This document shows positions 1-11,023 of a stretch of DNA of 64,000 bases, piece by piece. Source of the DNA: Gonatopus flavifemur (taxonomy: Eukaryota; Arthropoda; Insecta; Hymenoptera; Dryinidae). The translations under genes were made by a program, and so were the position numbers. The notes below the pieces were generated by a model that saw only the letters and a program-made list of their open reading frames with translations, was not told the origin of the DNA and ran no database searches. The stretch spans positions 13,966,501 to 14,030,500 of the forward strand of contig JAFFJZ010000009.1 in the NCBI GenBank assembly GCA_018340375.1. The letters are read 5' to 3'. Within the stretch, counting starts at the first letter, position 1; every line of letters begins with the position of its first letter.

Positions 1-1319
1 CATACTGCTCAAAATAGACCTATAATACTCATATGAAATGCGATGAGAGGTGTTTTTCTCGCAAAAATCTTTATGCATGTCAGTAATAGTCAGGTTGCTT
101 GGTAAATACCGTTTGTTTGAAGCGTGAATTCGTCGATAATGAGAAACGCAAGAATGGAAACTTTCAATATGAGACTTAATCAATTCAATCAATTCTACAG
201 TACCATGATTTTGAGTTTTTCCGCGTTTGTCCTCGAAGGGCTGCAACGACATACGATCAACATTTTCTCGAGCTTTTCGGATAACGCTGTCGTTGTGTGA
301 TTTGTAACCAAGGGTAGCAAAGAAGAAATGTTTACAAACTTGTGACTCTGTGCCGTTTGCAAGGGGAACAAAATACTTATAATTGGTCTGACGTTTGTAA
401 TTTATATCGTTATTTCGTCGAGTTGCGATACTGATAGGTTTAACATGGTTCGCTATCCACGTTCTTTTTTCTAACCAAATCAATTTGGAGAATGCTAAGT
501 TTATCATCTCTCTTGCTTCTTCAGATACTTTACTAGGACATTTCATTCGACAATTTGCACACAGATGGAGCAGAGGATATTTTTTCAATTGCTTCTCAAC
601 TCTTACGGACTCTACTTCTTCTAGACTGGCTTGACCAGACGTTTTTCTCTGTTCAGATACTTGGAATTCTGCATTTTTTTGATTGAGAATGGTATTCATG
701 TGATTATTTTCCGACTGATTATTCTTTTCTCCAAGATTTTCTCTGTTTTCGAATTCGCTTTCTTGAGCTAACGGGGAAGGAGTTGTAGATTCATTTACTA
801 CCATCACATTGTCTAAATCATGAGATACAGGTTCAAGAGGCAAATAAACGGTTTCTTCTGCCTCCGGAATCATAGTGTTGCAGCGACTGTTGGAGGCAGA
901 AGAAGAATCTGGAAATTGGTGTTGTTGAGACTTGTTCGGGTTGAAAGAAAAGCCTCCGATCGGTGATAGAAACTGCGGTTGATGGCTGTAAGTAAATGAA
1001 CCAGGATCGATGGAATTTGATGATTCTGGCATTGAGTTTTCTATTTCTTGAAGATTTCCTCCTCTGAATACATGATCGTTATCACGAGTATTGGGGGAAC
1101 TTAATTTGCTATCATTCACAACTGTCATAGCTTGAGTGAAAGGATCCATGGAATTTGACGATTCCGCCATTACATTTCCTATTTCTCGAAGATCTTCTCC
1201 TCTGAATGTATGATCATTATCACCAGTGTTGAGGGAACTTGATGCGCTGTCATTCACGACTGCCATAGCTTGAGCAAAAGACCACCACGTTCTGCGATCA
1301 TCGTCTTGGGTACAGTTCA
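1..1319 (-). CDS. TE-like arthropod protein, exon running off the left edge
   Basis: An uninterrupted minus-strand frame of about 439 codons runs from a likely splice acceptor (TTTCAG, 1320-1325 on the plus strand) to the window edge. The first ~150 residues are Ser/Asn-rich and hold a 46-residue direct repeat (about 1141-1278 and 1003-1140; AMAVVNDS against AMTVVNDS). A Cys pair follows (CANCRMKC), then a basic region, CKHFFFATLGY, the segment DKRGKTQNHG and the motif HIESFHSCVSHYRR...YLPSNLTITDMHKDF. From memory this order matches a multicopy arthropod family of unknown function (motif HINSFP..ESHYCR) that behaves like transposon cargo. No Met lies between the upstream stop and the acceptor, so at least one 5-prime exon is missing; it would lie to the right, beyond the nested insertions. 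The catalytic part would lie outside the window. The reading frame is sure, the family good, the function unknown. Confidence 0.75.
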
Positions 1320-1697
1320 CTGAAACGTTGTCAAAATTCAATATGACATGAGAAATTTTTCATAAGCTTTTTTATAAGGTTAGGGGTGTGTGAACACCGC
1401 TTGAATCGAATCGAATATTACTATTCGAATTCGAAAATTTCAAAGAATTCGAAATTTTTCGAATAATTCAAAATTTTTCGAATGATTTGAAGATTTTCAA
1501 ATTATTCGTACACTTCCGAACACTCGAGCATCTTCCAATTATTCGAATAATTTTCGAATTATTCGAACAATTCTCAAATTATTTGAACAATTTCCGAATT
1601 ATTCGGAAATTTCGATTTCCTTGTGTTTTCGAATCGAGTAAAATTCGAATCGATACGAATAATTCGTGAATTCGTTTTATTCGCACATTCCTAAAGC
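1320..1697. repeat. degenerate ATTCGAA-rich simple repeat
   Basis: From about 1395 to 1690 the sequence is built of drifting short units such as ATTCGAAT, GAATTCGAAA and ATTATTCGAA, many of them palindromic. No gene is visible. It separates the gene at the left edge from the nested block that starts at 1700. Confidence 0.7.
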
Positions 1698-1782
1698 TAT
1701 ACTGAGAGAAAAATTGACTCAATCCTGAGAACATATTTTCTTGTTCTAAGAATATTTTTTTTCTCATCTCAAAGAAATGTAT

Positions 1783-1837
1783 GTACGTATGTATATTTAT
1801 TTATTTCCGGCGCCTGCTTACAATCCTTGCAGGCGCC
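1783..1837 (-). other. LINE-A 3-prime hairpin and simple-repeat tail
   Basis: On the minus strand GGCGCCTGC (1837-1829) is followed by an 11-nt loop and GCAGGCGCC (1817-1809), a perfect 9-bp stem. Next come an AAATAAATAAAT stretch and an ATAC/ATGT-type tail ending at the target duplication. Terminal hairpins followed by short-repeat tails are known recognition structures for the reverse transcriptases of several LINE clades; that role here is inference. Confidence 0.7.
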
Positions 1838-2012
1838 TCCATATACACTCTTCACATATCTTCTTAAAACTACCTTAGCCTACCACTCAACCTATCTTTT
1901 ACTTATTTCTACTCTTCACACATTCACACATTTCTTGCTTCTACGCTGTCTCGCTTCACACACATACTCGAGAGAGAGAGAACGCTTCATACTTCATCCA
2001 TCCGTCCATCCA

Positions 2013-2489
2013 TCATACACATCCCCCCCCCCCCCCGTAACCTTCTCTCCTCTTTTTCTCCAGCCTACACATCCAATCCTCCCCATTCCCCTCCTCTCCC
2101 AAAATCTCCCCAATCATTTCCCCCATCTGCCTCCCATCACCTTTCATACATACTTTCAGAACGTGTTCCCACGTTTCCTCCTCCAGCCCACATACCATGC
2201 ACTCCTTCTTCTCCTCATTCTTTTCCCAATATTTTCCTCCTCTCATTTCATTCCCTAGCCTGAACTTCGCTATCCTCCTTCCTCTCCCCATTCTCCCGCC
2301 CTCTCTGAGATACTTTGGCAACCCCTCTACCATCACCTCTTTATACCACCTATTATATCTCGATCTCATTATTCTTTCCCCTTTCTCTATCTCTTGCTCT
2401 TCCCTGTCGCTTTCTATCCATCCGTTATCTCCCCCTTCCCCTTCCCTCATCTCCCCTGTCACCTCATCTACTAGATTCCATCCTTCCAA
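2013..2489 (-). pseudogene. LINE-A ORF2 C-terminal domain with Cys/His motif
   Basis: The frame reads RIAKFRLGNEMRGGKYWE and then CMVCGLEEETWEHVLKVC, the CxxC...H...C pattern found near the C-terminus of many LINE ORF2 proteins. It lies directly downstream of the reverse transcriptase but in another frame, so ORF2 is frameshifted here. The last codons run into a poly-G tract (plus-strand poly-C about 2026-2037), which probably distorts the end. This copy cannot make a full ORF2 product. Confidence 0.65.
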
Positions 2490-4185
2490 ACATTTCCTTC
2501 TCTCTTTTTCTCACCTCGACCCTCCTTCTTCCTCTTCATCTCCTTCCAACATCTTTCCGCCACCTCTCCCGCCCTTCCCTCTCTTAATTTCCTTTCAAAT
2601 TCTACCGCCCTTTTCCTCAGCCTTATTCTCATCTTGTCTCTCTTCAATTCTTCCCTTATCATGTATCCCGGTGTCTCTCTTTCTAACCTTAACAACCACC
2701 TCATGTATCTCTTCTGTAACCTTTCCACCTCCTCTCTTTCTTTTCATCCCCATATTTGCGCTCCATACTCGACAACACTTCCAACCAGTCTATCCCATAA
2801 CCATATCCTCCTCTTCCACTCTCCTTTGAATAATCTCTCTCCAATTCACTATATCACTCTCATCACTTCTCCCGCTTTCCTCACCCTATCCTTCACCTGC
2901 GACTCTTGCTTTCCATTTTTTCCGAAAATATACCCCAGGTATCTGAATTCCTTTAGTTCTGCTATCTCCTCTTCCCCCCATTTCCACTTTTTGTCTTTCC
3001 TTTTCCCCCCTCCTTTCCCAAATCTCATAATCTTCGTTTTTCCCACATTTACCTCCAACCTCTTGATTCTGAAATATCTCCTTAACTCCTCTATAACCCG
3101 CTGAAGGTCTTCCTCTCTCATCAAAACCACCACATCATCCACATAACTCAATGTCCAAATCTTTCTCTCATCTACAATCACCCCTCCCATTCCACTCTTC
3201 GCCATTTCCTCCTCCAAGTCCGCTATCAATATATTGAATAGTATCGGACATAGGGGACACCCATGCCTAATTTCTTTTGCTAACCAGAATTTTTCTCCTA
3301 CCCTTATCCTCACCTTCGTCTCCCTGTATATTTCTTTTATCCTATCCACAAGCCCTTCATCTATCCCCCTTCTATTCATCGATTTCCACATAACTCCTCT
3401 ATCTACTGAATCGAACGCTGCCTTTGAATCTACAAAAACTGCTGCTAATTTCCCTTTCTTCTCTATCTCCCTCCCTATCAGATTATTCGACGCGTATATG
3501 TTGTCTATTGTTCCCATACCTCTTCTAAATCCCGTTTGGTTACCGGCCAACATTCCCTTTTCCTTCACCTCTTTTTCCAGCCTCTTGGTCAACGATGTCG
3601 TATAAATTTTATACATCGTCGGCATCAGCGTCACTCCCCTTTACTCCTCCACTTTTTTCCCCTCTCCTTTTTTCACTATCGGCACTATACTCACCTCCCT
3701 CCATTACCCTGGTATCCTTCCACTCTCCCAAATATCCTTCACCACCTTTTCTACTCCTTTTCTTACCTGGCTCCCCCCATATATCCAACACTCATCCTGT
3801 ATCCCATCTTCTCCTGCCGCCTTTCCTTTCTTGAAACCCCTCCACACTTCCGAGAATTCTCTTTCTTCTATTTGCGCGTATCCCTCTATCGCTCCGCCCC
3901 CGTCCCCTGCCACCACCCTTTTTCCCACCCCCCCCCCCTTCTAGTGAAATCATAAAATACCCTTTCCATTCCCCTATTCCTATGTCCTCATTTATCTCTT
4001 TCCTCTTCTTCCTCTCTCTGTTCACCCATTTGCCTCTGATCCTTCACCATCCTCATCTCCTCCACCATTTGTGCTCTCTTTATCCTTTCCCTCTCTTCAC
4101 ATACTTGTTTAAAACTTTTCTTTGCTTCTAGTACTTCCTCAATCATACCCTTACCCTCCTTCCAATCTCTTATCTTCTTCCTCAC
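2471..4185 (-). pseudogene. LINE-A reverse transcriptase, frameshifted
   Basis: The best part (3634-2849) shows RT motifs in order: GFRRGMGTIDNIYASNNLI, VFVDSKAAFDSVDR (motif A Asp), HGCPLCPILFNI (motif B), YVDDVV (catalytic YxDD), and EVNVGKTKIMRFGK followed by FRYLGYIF. Upstream (4185-3609) and downstream (2728-2471) parts sit in several overlapping frames, so at least four frameshifts separate the start of the domain from its end. Both catalytic Asp of YVDD are kept. The endonuclease half of the same ORF2 lies beyond the hAT-like insertion at 10.5-13 kb. Confidence 0.8.
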
Positions 4186-4839
4186 CTCTCTTTTCTTTGC
4201 TCTACAACTTTCATCCTACAAATCATTTTTCCTAGCTCCCTCTTCCAACCTTCTTCTTTTCTTACTCGTTGCCTTTTTTACTATCTCCATTATTTTCCTC
4301 CTTAGACATTCACCCCCAGCTCCTTCTCCCTCCCATTCTCCAATTTCCCTCCTGTATTAGCCTGGCCATTATTGTAACATGATTTGATATCAATCATTGC
4401 CGGGCTGAGAAAGTTTCTTTTTTGTCTACAAAAAACACCTGCAAAACTTGAAGACGATCTGAGAATATTTGATGGACCCAAAAGTGAATTGAAGTCAGAT
4501 AAAATTTGGATTTCATTGGAATTTTGCGTGTTTTTTGGTTCTTTATAAGTAAGAAATGTCTATCGTGTATAGGAATACTTTTGAATTCTCATTTTCAAAC
4601 CATTTTCAATAACAAAAAAATGACAACGTTCGAGCATGCGCAATACGCGCATGGTTATTTAAACAAATGACGATCCTCCACATGTTTAGATGCCACCATA
4701 TGTATGAGATTGTGTTCAAGAATGTTACCACATATTTACTCATTTGCGAACTAATTTCAAGTGCAATTAGTAAGTGATTCAATTCATTTAGTATTTATTT
4801 TACGCATTAGTAAGTTATTTTATTCATTTCGCTTCGAGA

Positions 4840-7800
4840 ATGGCGAAAGTGTTCGATTCGGCTGTTTCATCAGTGAAAACACGCAGAGCTGATGAAAAAC
4901 AACGACGGATTGTTCTAATTGGACATGTATCGCATCAAATTGTGGGAGCTAAATTGCCATCAAATAGACAAGTTTTAGAAGTATTTTTTTACAATATGCG
5001 TTTTGTGAAACTAACCTCAAAGGAAAGTGCAAGACTAACAATTGACGCCGTTTTAATATTTTGGCAACAAGCGCGTATTCCAACTCGCGAATCCTATAAA
5101 TGTGCTGGCAAGCTTCTCAAAATATACGAGGATTGGAAAACTTTAAACAAAGTAAAGGTGGAGAAAATGGTAGCCGGAATGAAAACAAAATTTGATAGTT
5201 TCATGGATATGTTGGATGATCTTTTCGATATTGCGGCTGTTGATGCATTGACGACGATGAGAAACGAGGAGGACAAAGAATTTTTGAAGAAACAGCGACA
5301 GAAAGGACGGCCTGGTTCAATGTTGGGCATTGATATGAAATTAGCCTCTCAAGAAGAGAGGTCTAAATTACGGAAACAAAAGGAAGAAGCACGGAAATTA
5401 AGACATGAACAAACATCGACATTACAAAAATCCGGTGAGTGATTTGATTACATTGAGACGAATTCACCAAGAGAACCTGAAGGTTCAAGGAATGTTCAAT
5501 AGAGGTGCATTGAACTCCTGGCCATTGGACTCTTTTTTTTTTCATAATACGAGCCAGTCGTATTGGGCAAGTACTCACTAATGGTTCATTTTATCTGTAT
5601 GGGTTTTGCATTTTAATTTCACGATGGGATTATAGGAATGGAAGAACTGACTGCCTTTCTAAAGAAATTTACTGTGAAACATTTAAAACTAGATAAAAAA
5701 TTTTATCCGGTATCTATTATCACGTCATATCATAGTAAATTTTATGATGAAGTCAGTCTGTTTCTTAGTTACAAAGCACCATTGTAAATTCAACTATAAA
5801 TGTCTTTCAGTATGGTGCAGCTGTGGATTTTGATTATACAATGCAACCTTACCCATTCCCGATCACACTTCTGAATCCAACTCTTTTATATTGAAAAATT
5901 AATCGCACGCGTTTGTATTCAATGAACAAGGGGAAATACATGAACATCTAGTTTGCACATTACAAGTAAATCCGATTCGTTCAGACATATGTTGGGGAAA
6001 CCGGGGTAAATCCACCAATCACTGCGATTGTAAACAATAACTTTGAGCATTGTTAAATTATCTGTGTCTGTTGTTATTATCACGTCAGAAATTTTAACAG
6101 TTACATAGGGATAGGTATTCGAGGATTTTTTCAATAATAAAGATCATGAAGAAAAGCTCATAGATTCATAGATACACTGAAAAAGTCTGGTGCGTAGAGC
6201 GATAGTATGGCGGTCAGACCCAAACTGAGGTTATATTGTATTGTATTATAACCTCAGTTTGGGTCTGCCAGCCATACTATCGCTTTACGCACCAGACTTT
6301 TTTTTCAGTGTAGGTGACTATAGAAAAAAGTTGCACATTTAGGTTCTATGTTCAACGGTATCTCCAACATTGTGAAAGCTTCGCATATAAAGAAGTGTAT
6401 AGTTTTACAGTTTTAAAGACAAAGGGTGGTGATTTTACCCGGCTCCCTACATGAATAATTATTCGAAAAATATGAGACAGTCAGAAGGTTTGGATGAAAC
6501 GGTCGGAAACGAGTTATTTTGCTCCACAATTATTATTCTTCCTTCATATTTCCTTTTCCTTTATTCATAAGTCCTCTCTCCTCTAAAGTTTGCTATGAAA
6601 GTGAAACCGAAATCGATGCTGAGCTCATGGAAGTAGATGTTGGTTTCGACGATACATTTGAAGTACTCCAACCCCAAGAACGTCGTTTCATTTCGAAAAA
6701 ACAATGGATTACGCCACGGTTATGCGCTGCACTTGATAAAGCAAAGGTAAAAAGAATGATATAGAAGAATTGAGATTATTTCAAATCATCCTTCCTTCCT
6801 TCTTTACGTTTAGATATCGGACAGAATGGCAATGCATATTTTGATGGCAACGATAGAAGCTTTGGAAATTCCTGCCGATAATTTGGTTTTGAATCGTACT
6901 TCCTTACAGCAACTGCGTGAAAACAATCGACACTATCAGTTTGATGAAGCAAAATCTGAATTCATTCATAACGTACGGATTAAACATTCATTATATACAG
7001 GGTGATTCAAAATTCGCGCACTCTTTTTTGAGAGTAGATTCCTGATGAAATTCTAAAACGATTTGTCCTTTTGCACAATGCTCTCCGACGCATAATTTCC
7101 GAGATATAATTAATTAAAGTTGACTAATTATGAGGTGGATCCATCGGTCATTCAGGAGCGTCATAACAGAACAAGAGAGGAAGGTGCTTGCAGAGGGCGC
7201 TCATACGATCAGCTGATCGGTATAATCGATACGATTTACCACCATACAAATTGGTAAATTTTCTATGTAGAACGATTGAATTCGTCGGCACTGTGGAAAA
7301 ATTGATTATTGTCATGAATTCTTATCACGATATGCTGTAGGTGAAAGTTGTAATTTCAGTAATGATTTTTATTACGCAGACAAATGTAAAATAGTGTTAT
7401 TTCGTAGGGATAGGGATTCAAGTGGGAGAAAAAAGTATAACTACTCGTTTTCAATCAGAATGTTCATGTAAAAAAGAAAACATGAGAATTTTTATTCATC
7501 CGATACCCAATTTGAACGGTTTGATTAGTAAGTTTAACACGAGAGATTGGATTCCGAATCCTGTATTCTGATTGGTCGAGAATCAATGTATATTAGATCA
7601 ATCCTCGGCCGTTTCAAATGATTCTTCTGAAGAATGTGTTTTCGACTTATCCCAACCACAATATTGAACAATGATGAATTTATTCGAATTCACCTTTTTA
7701 CATCCTTCGATGATTATAAAGGGTTTATCGAAAGTTAATCACGTACAAGTTGAAGTAACTTATTAACGTACGATAAACCCTTTATAATCATCGAATGATG

Positions 7801-10171
7801 TAAAAAGGGTGAATTCGAATAAATTCATCATTGTACAATATTGTGGTTGATAAGTCGAAAACACATTCTTCAGAAGAATCATTTGAAACGGCCGAGGATT
7901 GATCTAATATACATTGATTCTCGACCAATCAGAATACAGGATTCGGAATCCAATCTCTTGTGTTAAACTTACTAATCAAACCGTTCAAATTGGGTATCGG
8001 ATGAATGAAAATTCTCATGTTTTCTTTTTTACATGAACATTCTGATTGAAAACGAGTAGTTATACTTTTTTCTCCCACTTGAATCCCTATCCCTACGAAA
8101 TAACACTATTTTACATTTGTCTGCGTAATAAAAATCATTACTGAAATTACAACTTTCACCTACAGCATATCGTGATAAGAATTCATGACAATAATCAATT
8201 TTTCCACAGTGCCGACGAATTCAATCGTTCTACATAGAAAATTTACCAATTTGTATGTTGGTGAATCGTATCGATTATACCGATCAGCTGATCGTATGAG
8301 TGCCCTCTGCAAGCACCTTCCTCTCTTGTTCTGTTATGACGCTCCTGAATGACCGATGGATCCACCCCATAATTAGTCAACTTTAATTAATTATATCTCG
8401 GAAATTATGCTTCGAAGAGCATTGTGCAAAAGGACAAATCGTTTTAGAATTTCATCAGGAATCTACTCCCAAAAAAGAGTGCGCGAATTTTGAATCACCC
8501 TGTATATTGCGGAAGTTTGAATCGTTTGTTGAAACGAATTGGCAATCGAATAACGAAATATTTTGTTGTTAAATCTCTAAAATTTTGCAGTCTCTTCTTT
8601 GAGGGATTTTTTTAGTTCTAAGGAGTTGATTTAGGAGTTCGAAGCAAGATAATTCATCAGATTCTATGAGTTTGAATTTTCGTTTCGTTTTTATAAACGA
8701 TTCAAACTTCAGCAACATCATTATATATATTATGTTGTATAATATATAATTGTATATTACTTAATTTATTTTTTATTTCTTCACTATCAAATAGCTTAGT
8801 ACCAACGATCGTTTGGTGGTCCACTGGGATGGAAAAATTTTGGCTGATTTAGTCGGCAGATCCAGTGTAGATCGTATAGCGGTTCTAGTGAGCTACAATG
8901 GAACGGCTAAGTTTTTGGGAGCTCCGAAAATTGAATCAGGTACCGGCAAAAACATTGCTGAAGCTGTCTATAATACTTTAGTCGAATGGGAAATTTCTGA
9001 GAAAGTTGTAGCATCGAGCTTCGATACTACAACTTCTTCGAACACTGGTCTTGAACGAGGTGCTTGTATTCTCTTGGATGACCTTCTCGGTCGGAAACTC
9101 ATCAAGTTAGGATGCCGGCATCATATCTATGAGATAGTCCTCAAAAATGTCTTCGAGAAGAAGTACCAGAACAGCAGTGCACCTGAAACTCTCATTTTCA
9201 ATCGATTCGCTGACATATGGCCCAATGTCAAACGAGATCAATTTAATTACGGCCTTGATGATCCAATTGTTCGCTCGAAAATTTCCGATGACGAATGTGA
9301 GCAAATCAAGCAGTTCTGCCGGAACCAGCTCAAACATACTCAAATACGCGGATATTATAAAGAACTTTTAGAGCTCACGATCACATTTCTTGGTGATGAC
9401 GGTGGGGCTTTTCGCACATGTGGTGCAACATCTCACGCCAGATTTATGTCGAAGGCAATTTACTGTCTTAAAATTTTCATGTTCCGTACCCAATTCAATT
9501 TAACTCCGAGAGAGCTCAATTGTATTCGAGATATCTCAATTTTTGTAGTTAAACTTTACATCAAAGTCTGGTACGGATGCACGTATTCGATCGAATGTCC
9601 CAATCAGGATTTAAATTTTTTGCGTGCCGCTTTCGAGTTTTCTGAAATCGATGAAGTTGTATCTAACGCGGTAATTGAAAAGATGAAGAATCACTTGTGG
9701 TATTTGAGTCCAGAAATGGTAGGGTTGGCATTTTTGGATCCGAACGTTTCACTCGAAATCAAACGAAAAATGGTGGATCGTTTGAAAGCAAAGGATCCTG
9801 CTGTACCTTTTGTCAAACACCGCACATATCCAAATGTACAGCATCTGTTAAAATGCGATTTATCTGATTTCGTGTCGTATAAAACGAAAACTTTGTTTTC
9901 CAATTTCAACCTTGAAACTGATTTTCTCGAGCTCGAACCATCCATATGGAAAGACAATGAGGAATATCAAACTGCTTCGGAATTCTTCAAAAACTTATTC
10001 GTTGTTAACGACGCTGCGGAGCGTGGGGTTAAATTTATGAAAGATTATAACCGTATTTTAACACGCGACGAAGACGAAGCTCAGTTTATATTACAAGTTG
10101 TCGACTCATACCGGAAAAAATATCCGTCGCATACGAAATCGGCGTTAATTAACCAATCTCAAACATTGTAA
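4840..10171 (+). CDS. hAT-like transposase-type protein, four exons, intact
   Basis: Proposed exons are 4840-5434, 6589-6746, 6814-6972 and 8795-10171. All junctions are GT/AG and the phases agree (1, 0, 0), giving 762 residues. Exon 1 codes a basic helical N-terminal domain starting at the first ATG after the left terminus. Exons 2 and 3 add an acidic linker and ITPRLCAALDKAK...DRMAMHI. Exon 4 has VHWDGK, GAPKIESGTGKN, an Asp in VVASSFDTTTSSN, the CxxH motif LGCRHHIYEIVL typical of hAT enzymes, and a C-terminal AERGVKFMKDYN region. The family is widespread and unnamed in arthropods. It sits alone between the 4358 and 10445 termini, so it is the presumed transposase. The third acidic residue is not identified. 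The frame and splicing are strong; enzymatic activity is inferred. Confidence 0.82.
6175..6310. mobile_element. 136-bp hairpin MITE with TA duplication
   Basis: CACTGAAAAAGTCTGGTGCG at 6175 is mirrored by the complement ending at 6310. The arms extend through AGACCCAAACTGAGGTTATA to a short TTGTATTGTA centre, so almost the whole unit folds on itself. TA flanks both ends (6173-6174, 6311-6312). It lies in intron 1 of the hAT-like gene. Confidence 0.8.
6998..8502. mobile_element. 1.5-kb near-perfect palindrome (foldback, TA target) in intron 3 of the hAT-like gene
   Basis: CAGGGTGATTCAAAATTCGC begins at 6998 and its complement ends at 8502, with TA on both sides (6996-6997 and 8503-8504). The arms of about 730 bp match almost base for base and meet at a loop of roughly 40 bp near 7750. 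Termini of the CAGGGTG type and a TA target point to a Tc1/mariner-related non-autonomous foldback element. No coding frame is visible in either arm. It begins 25 bp after the splice donor of exon 3, so it could be spliced out. Confidence 0.88.
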
Positions 10172-11023
10172 TTGGTTCCTTGCTTTAATTGAAATATTGA
10201 ATACAAAATTCTGTATTAATATCAGCATATTTTAATAATTTGTAAAATAAATACAACTAAAAAAATGCAAAATTTCAATAAAATTCCCTTTTTTCAACTG
10301 TAATTGATTTTTGGGTCCATCAATTATTATCAGATCGGTCTCAAACTTTTCAGATATTCTTTTCAGGTCTAAAAGAAACTTTTTTTGCCCGGCAATCATT
10401 CATATCGCCATTTTGGGAAATTCCCTCCGAATCGCGGCCAGGCTATCCTGTATTCCTCTATACCCTCCTCTGACCAATCGCATTCCTCAACCCACCCTCT
10501 ATCCTTTTCTCTTTTCACCCCCTACCCCTCTAATTCCAGCACCACTGGCATATGATCCGATTCCTCACACTCCTCCACCTTCACCATCTTACAATCCTCC
10601 CATGTTCTTCCATCTCCTATCACGTAATCTATCGTTGTTTGCCCTCTCACTCCTATATCCGTAAGTTCCCCTTCTTCATCTCCCCACACCGCACCATTTA
10701 AAATTCCCCAACCCTCTTCTTTTATGGTCTTCAGCAAGATTCTCCCTTTCTTGTTTACTTTCTCATCTTTACTTCTCCTACCTCCCCTATGCTCTCCATC
10801 TTCTTCCCAAGTAAAACCCCCCAGCTCTCCCCTCCTTGCATTAAAGTCCCCTTCTATCACTATCCTCTCATTTTTCCCCGATTCCCCCACACCCTTACTC
10901 AACTCCTCCATCATCTCTCCCGTATTTCCATTTACGTATATCGTCGCCACCCTCCATCTTTCATTCCTCATATATATATCTTCCATCATTAAACCCTTTG
11001 TTTCTTCTCTCCTGTCTCTCTCC

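Larger units (their letters stand above)
4358..10445 (+). mobile_element. complete hAT-like DNA transposon, 6.1 kb, inserted in LINE-A
   Basis: The termini are TAGCCTGGCC at 4358 and its exact complement ending at 10445. Similarity of the two ends continues inward for over 100 bp (AATCATTGCCGGGC, AAGTTTCTTTT, TTGATGGACCCAAAA on the left, complements on the right). Both ends are flanked by the same octamer, TCCTGTAT, at 4350-4357 and 10446-10453. An 8-bp target duplication is the hallmark of the hAT superfamily. LINE-A sequence resumes on both sides, so the empty site is known. The single spliced gene inside reads without a stop. Only the palindrome 6998-8502 disturbs it, and that lies in an intron. 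Confidence 0.85.

Noticed and set aside
1827..3955. Long Pro/Ser/Leu-rich + strand frames
   Set aside because: Shadows of purine-rich LINE-A on the other strand; no motif, and minus frames carry RT motifs.
10724..11023. 5-prime 100 codons of a 587-codon + strand frame
   Set aside because: They are antisense to the LINE-A endonuclease; only from about 11024 does the frame belong to the CR1-like RT.
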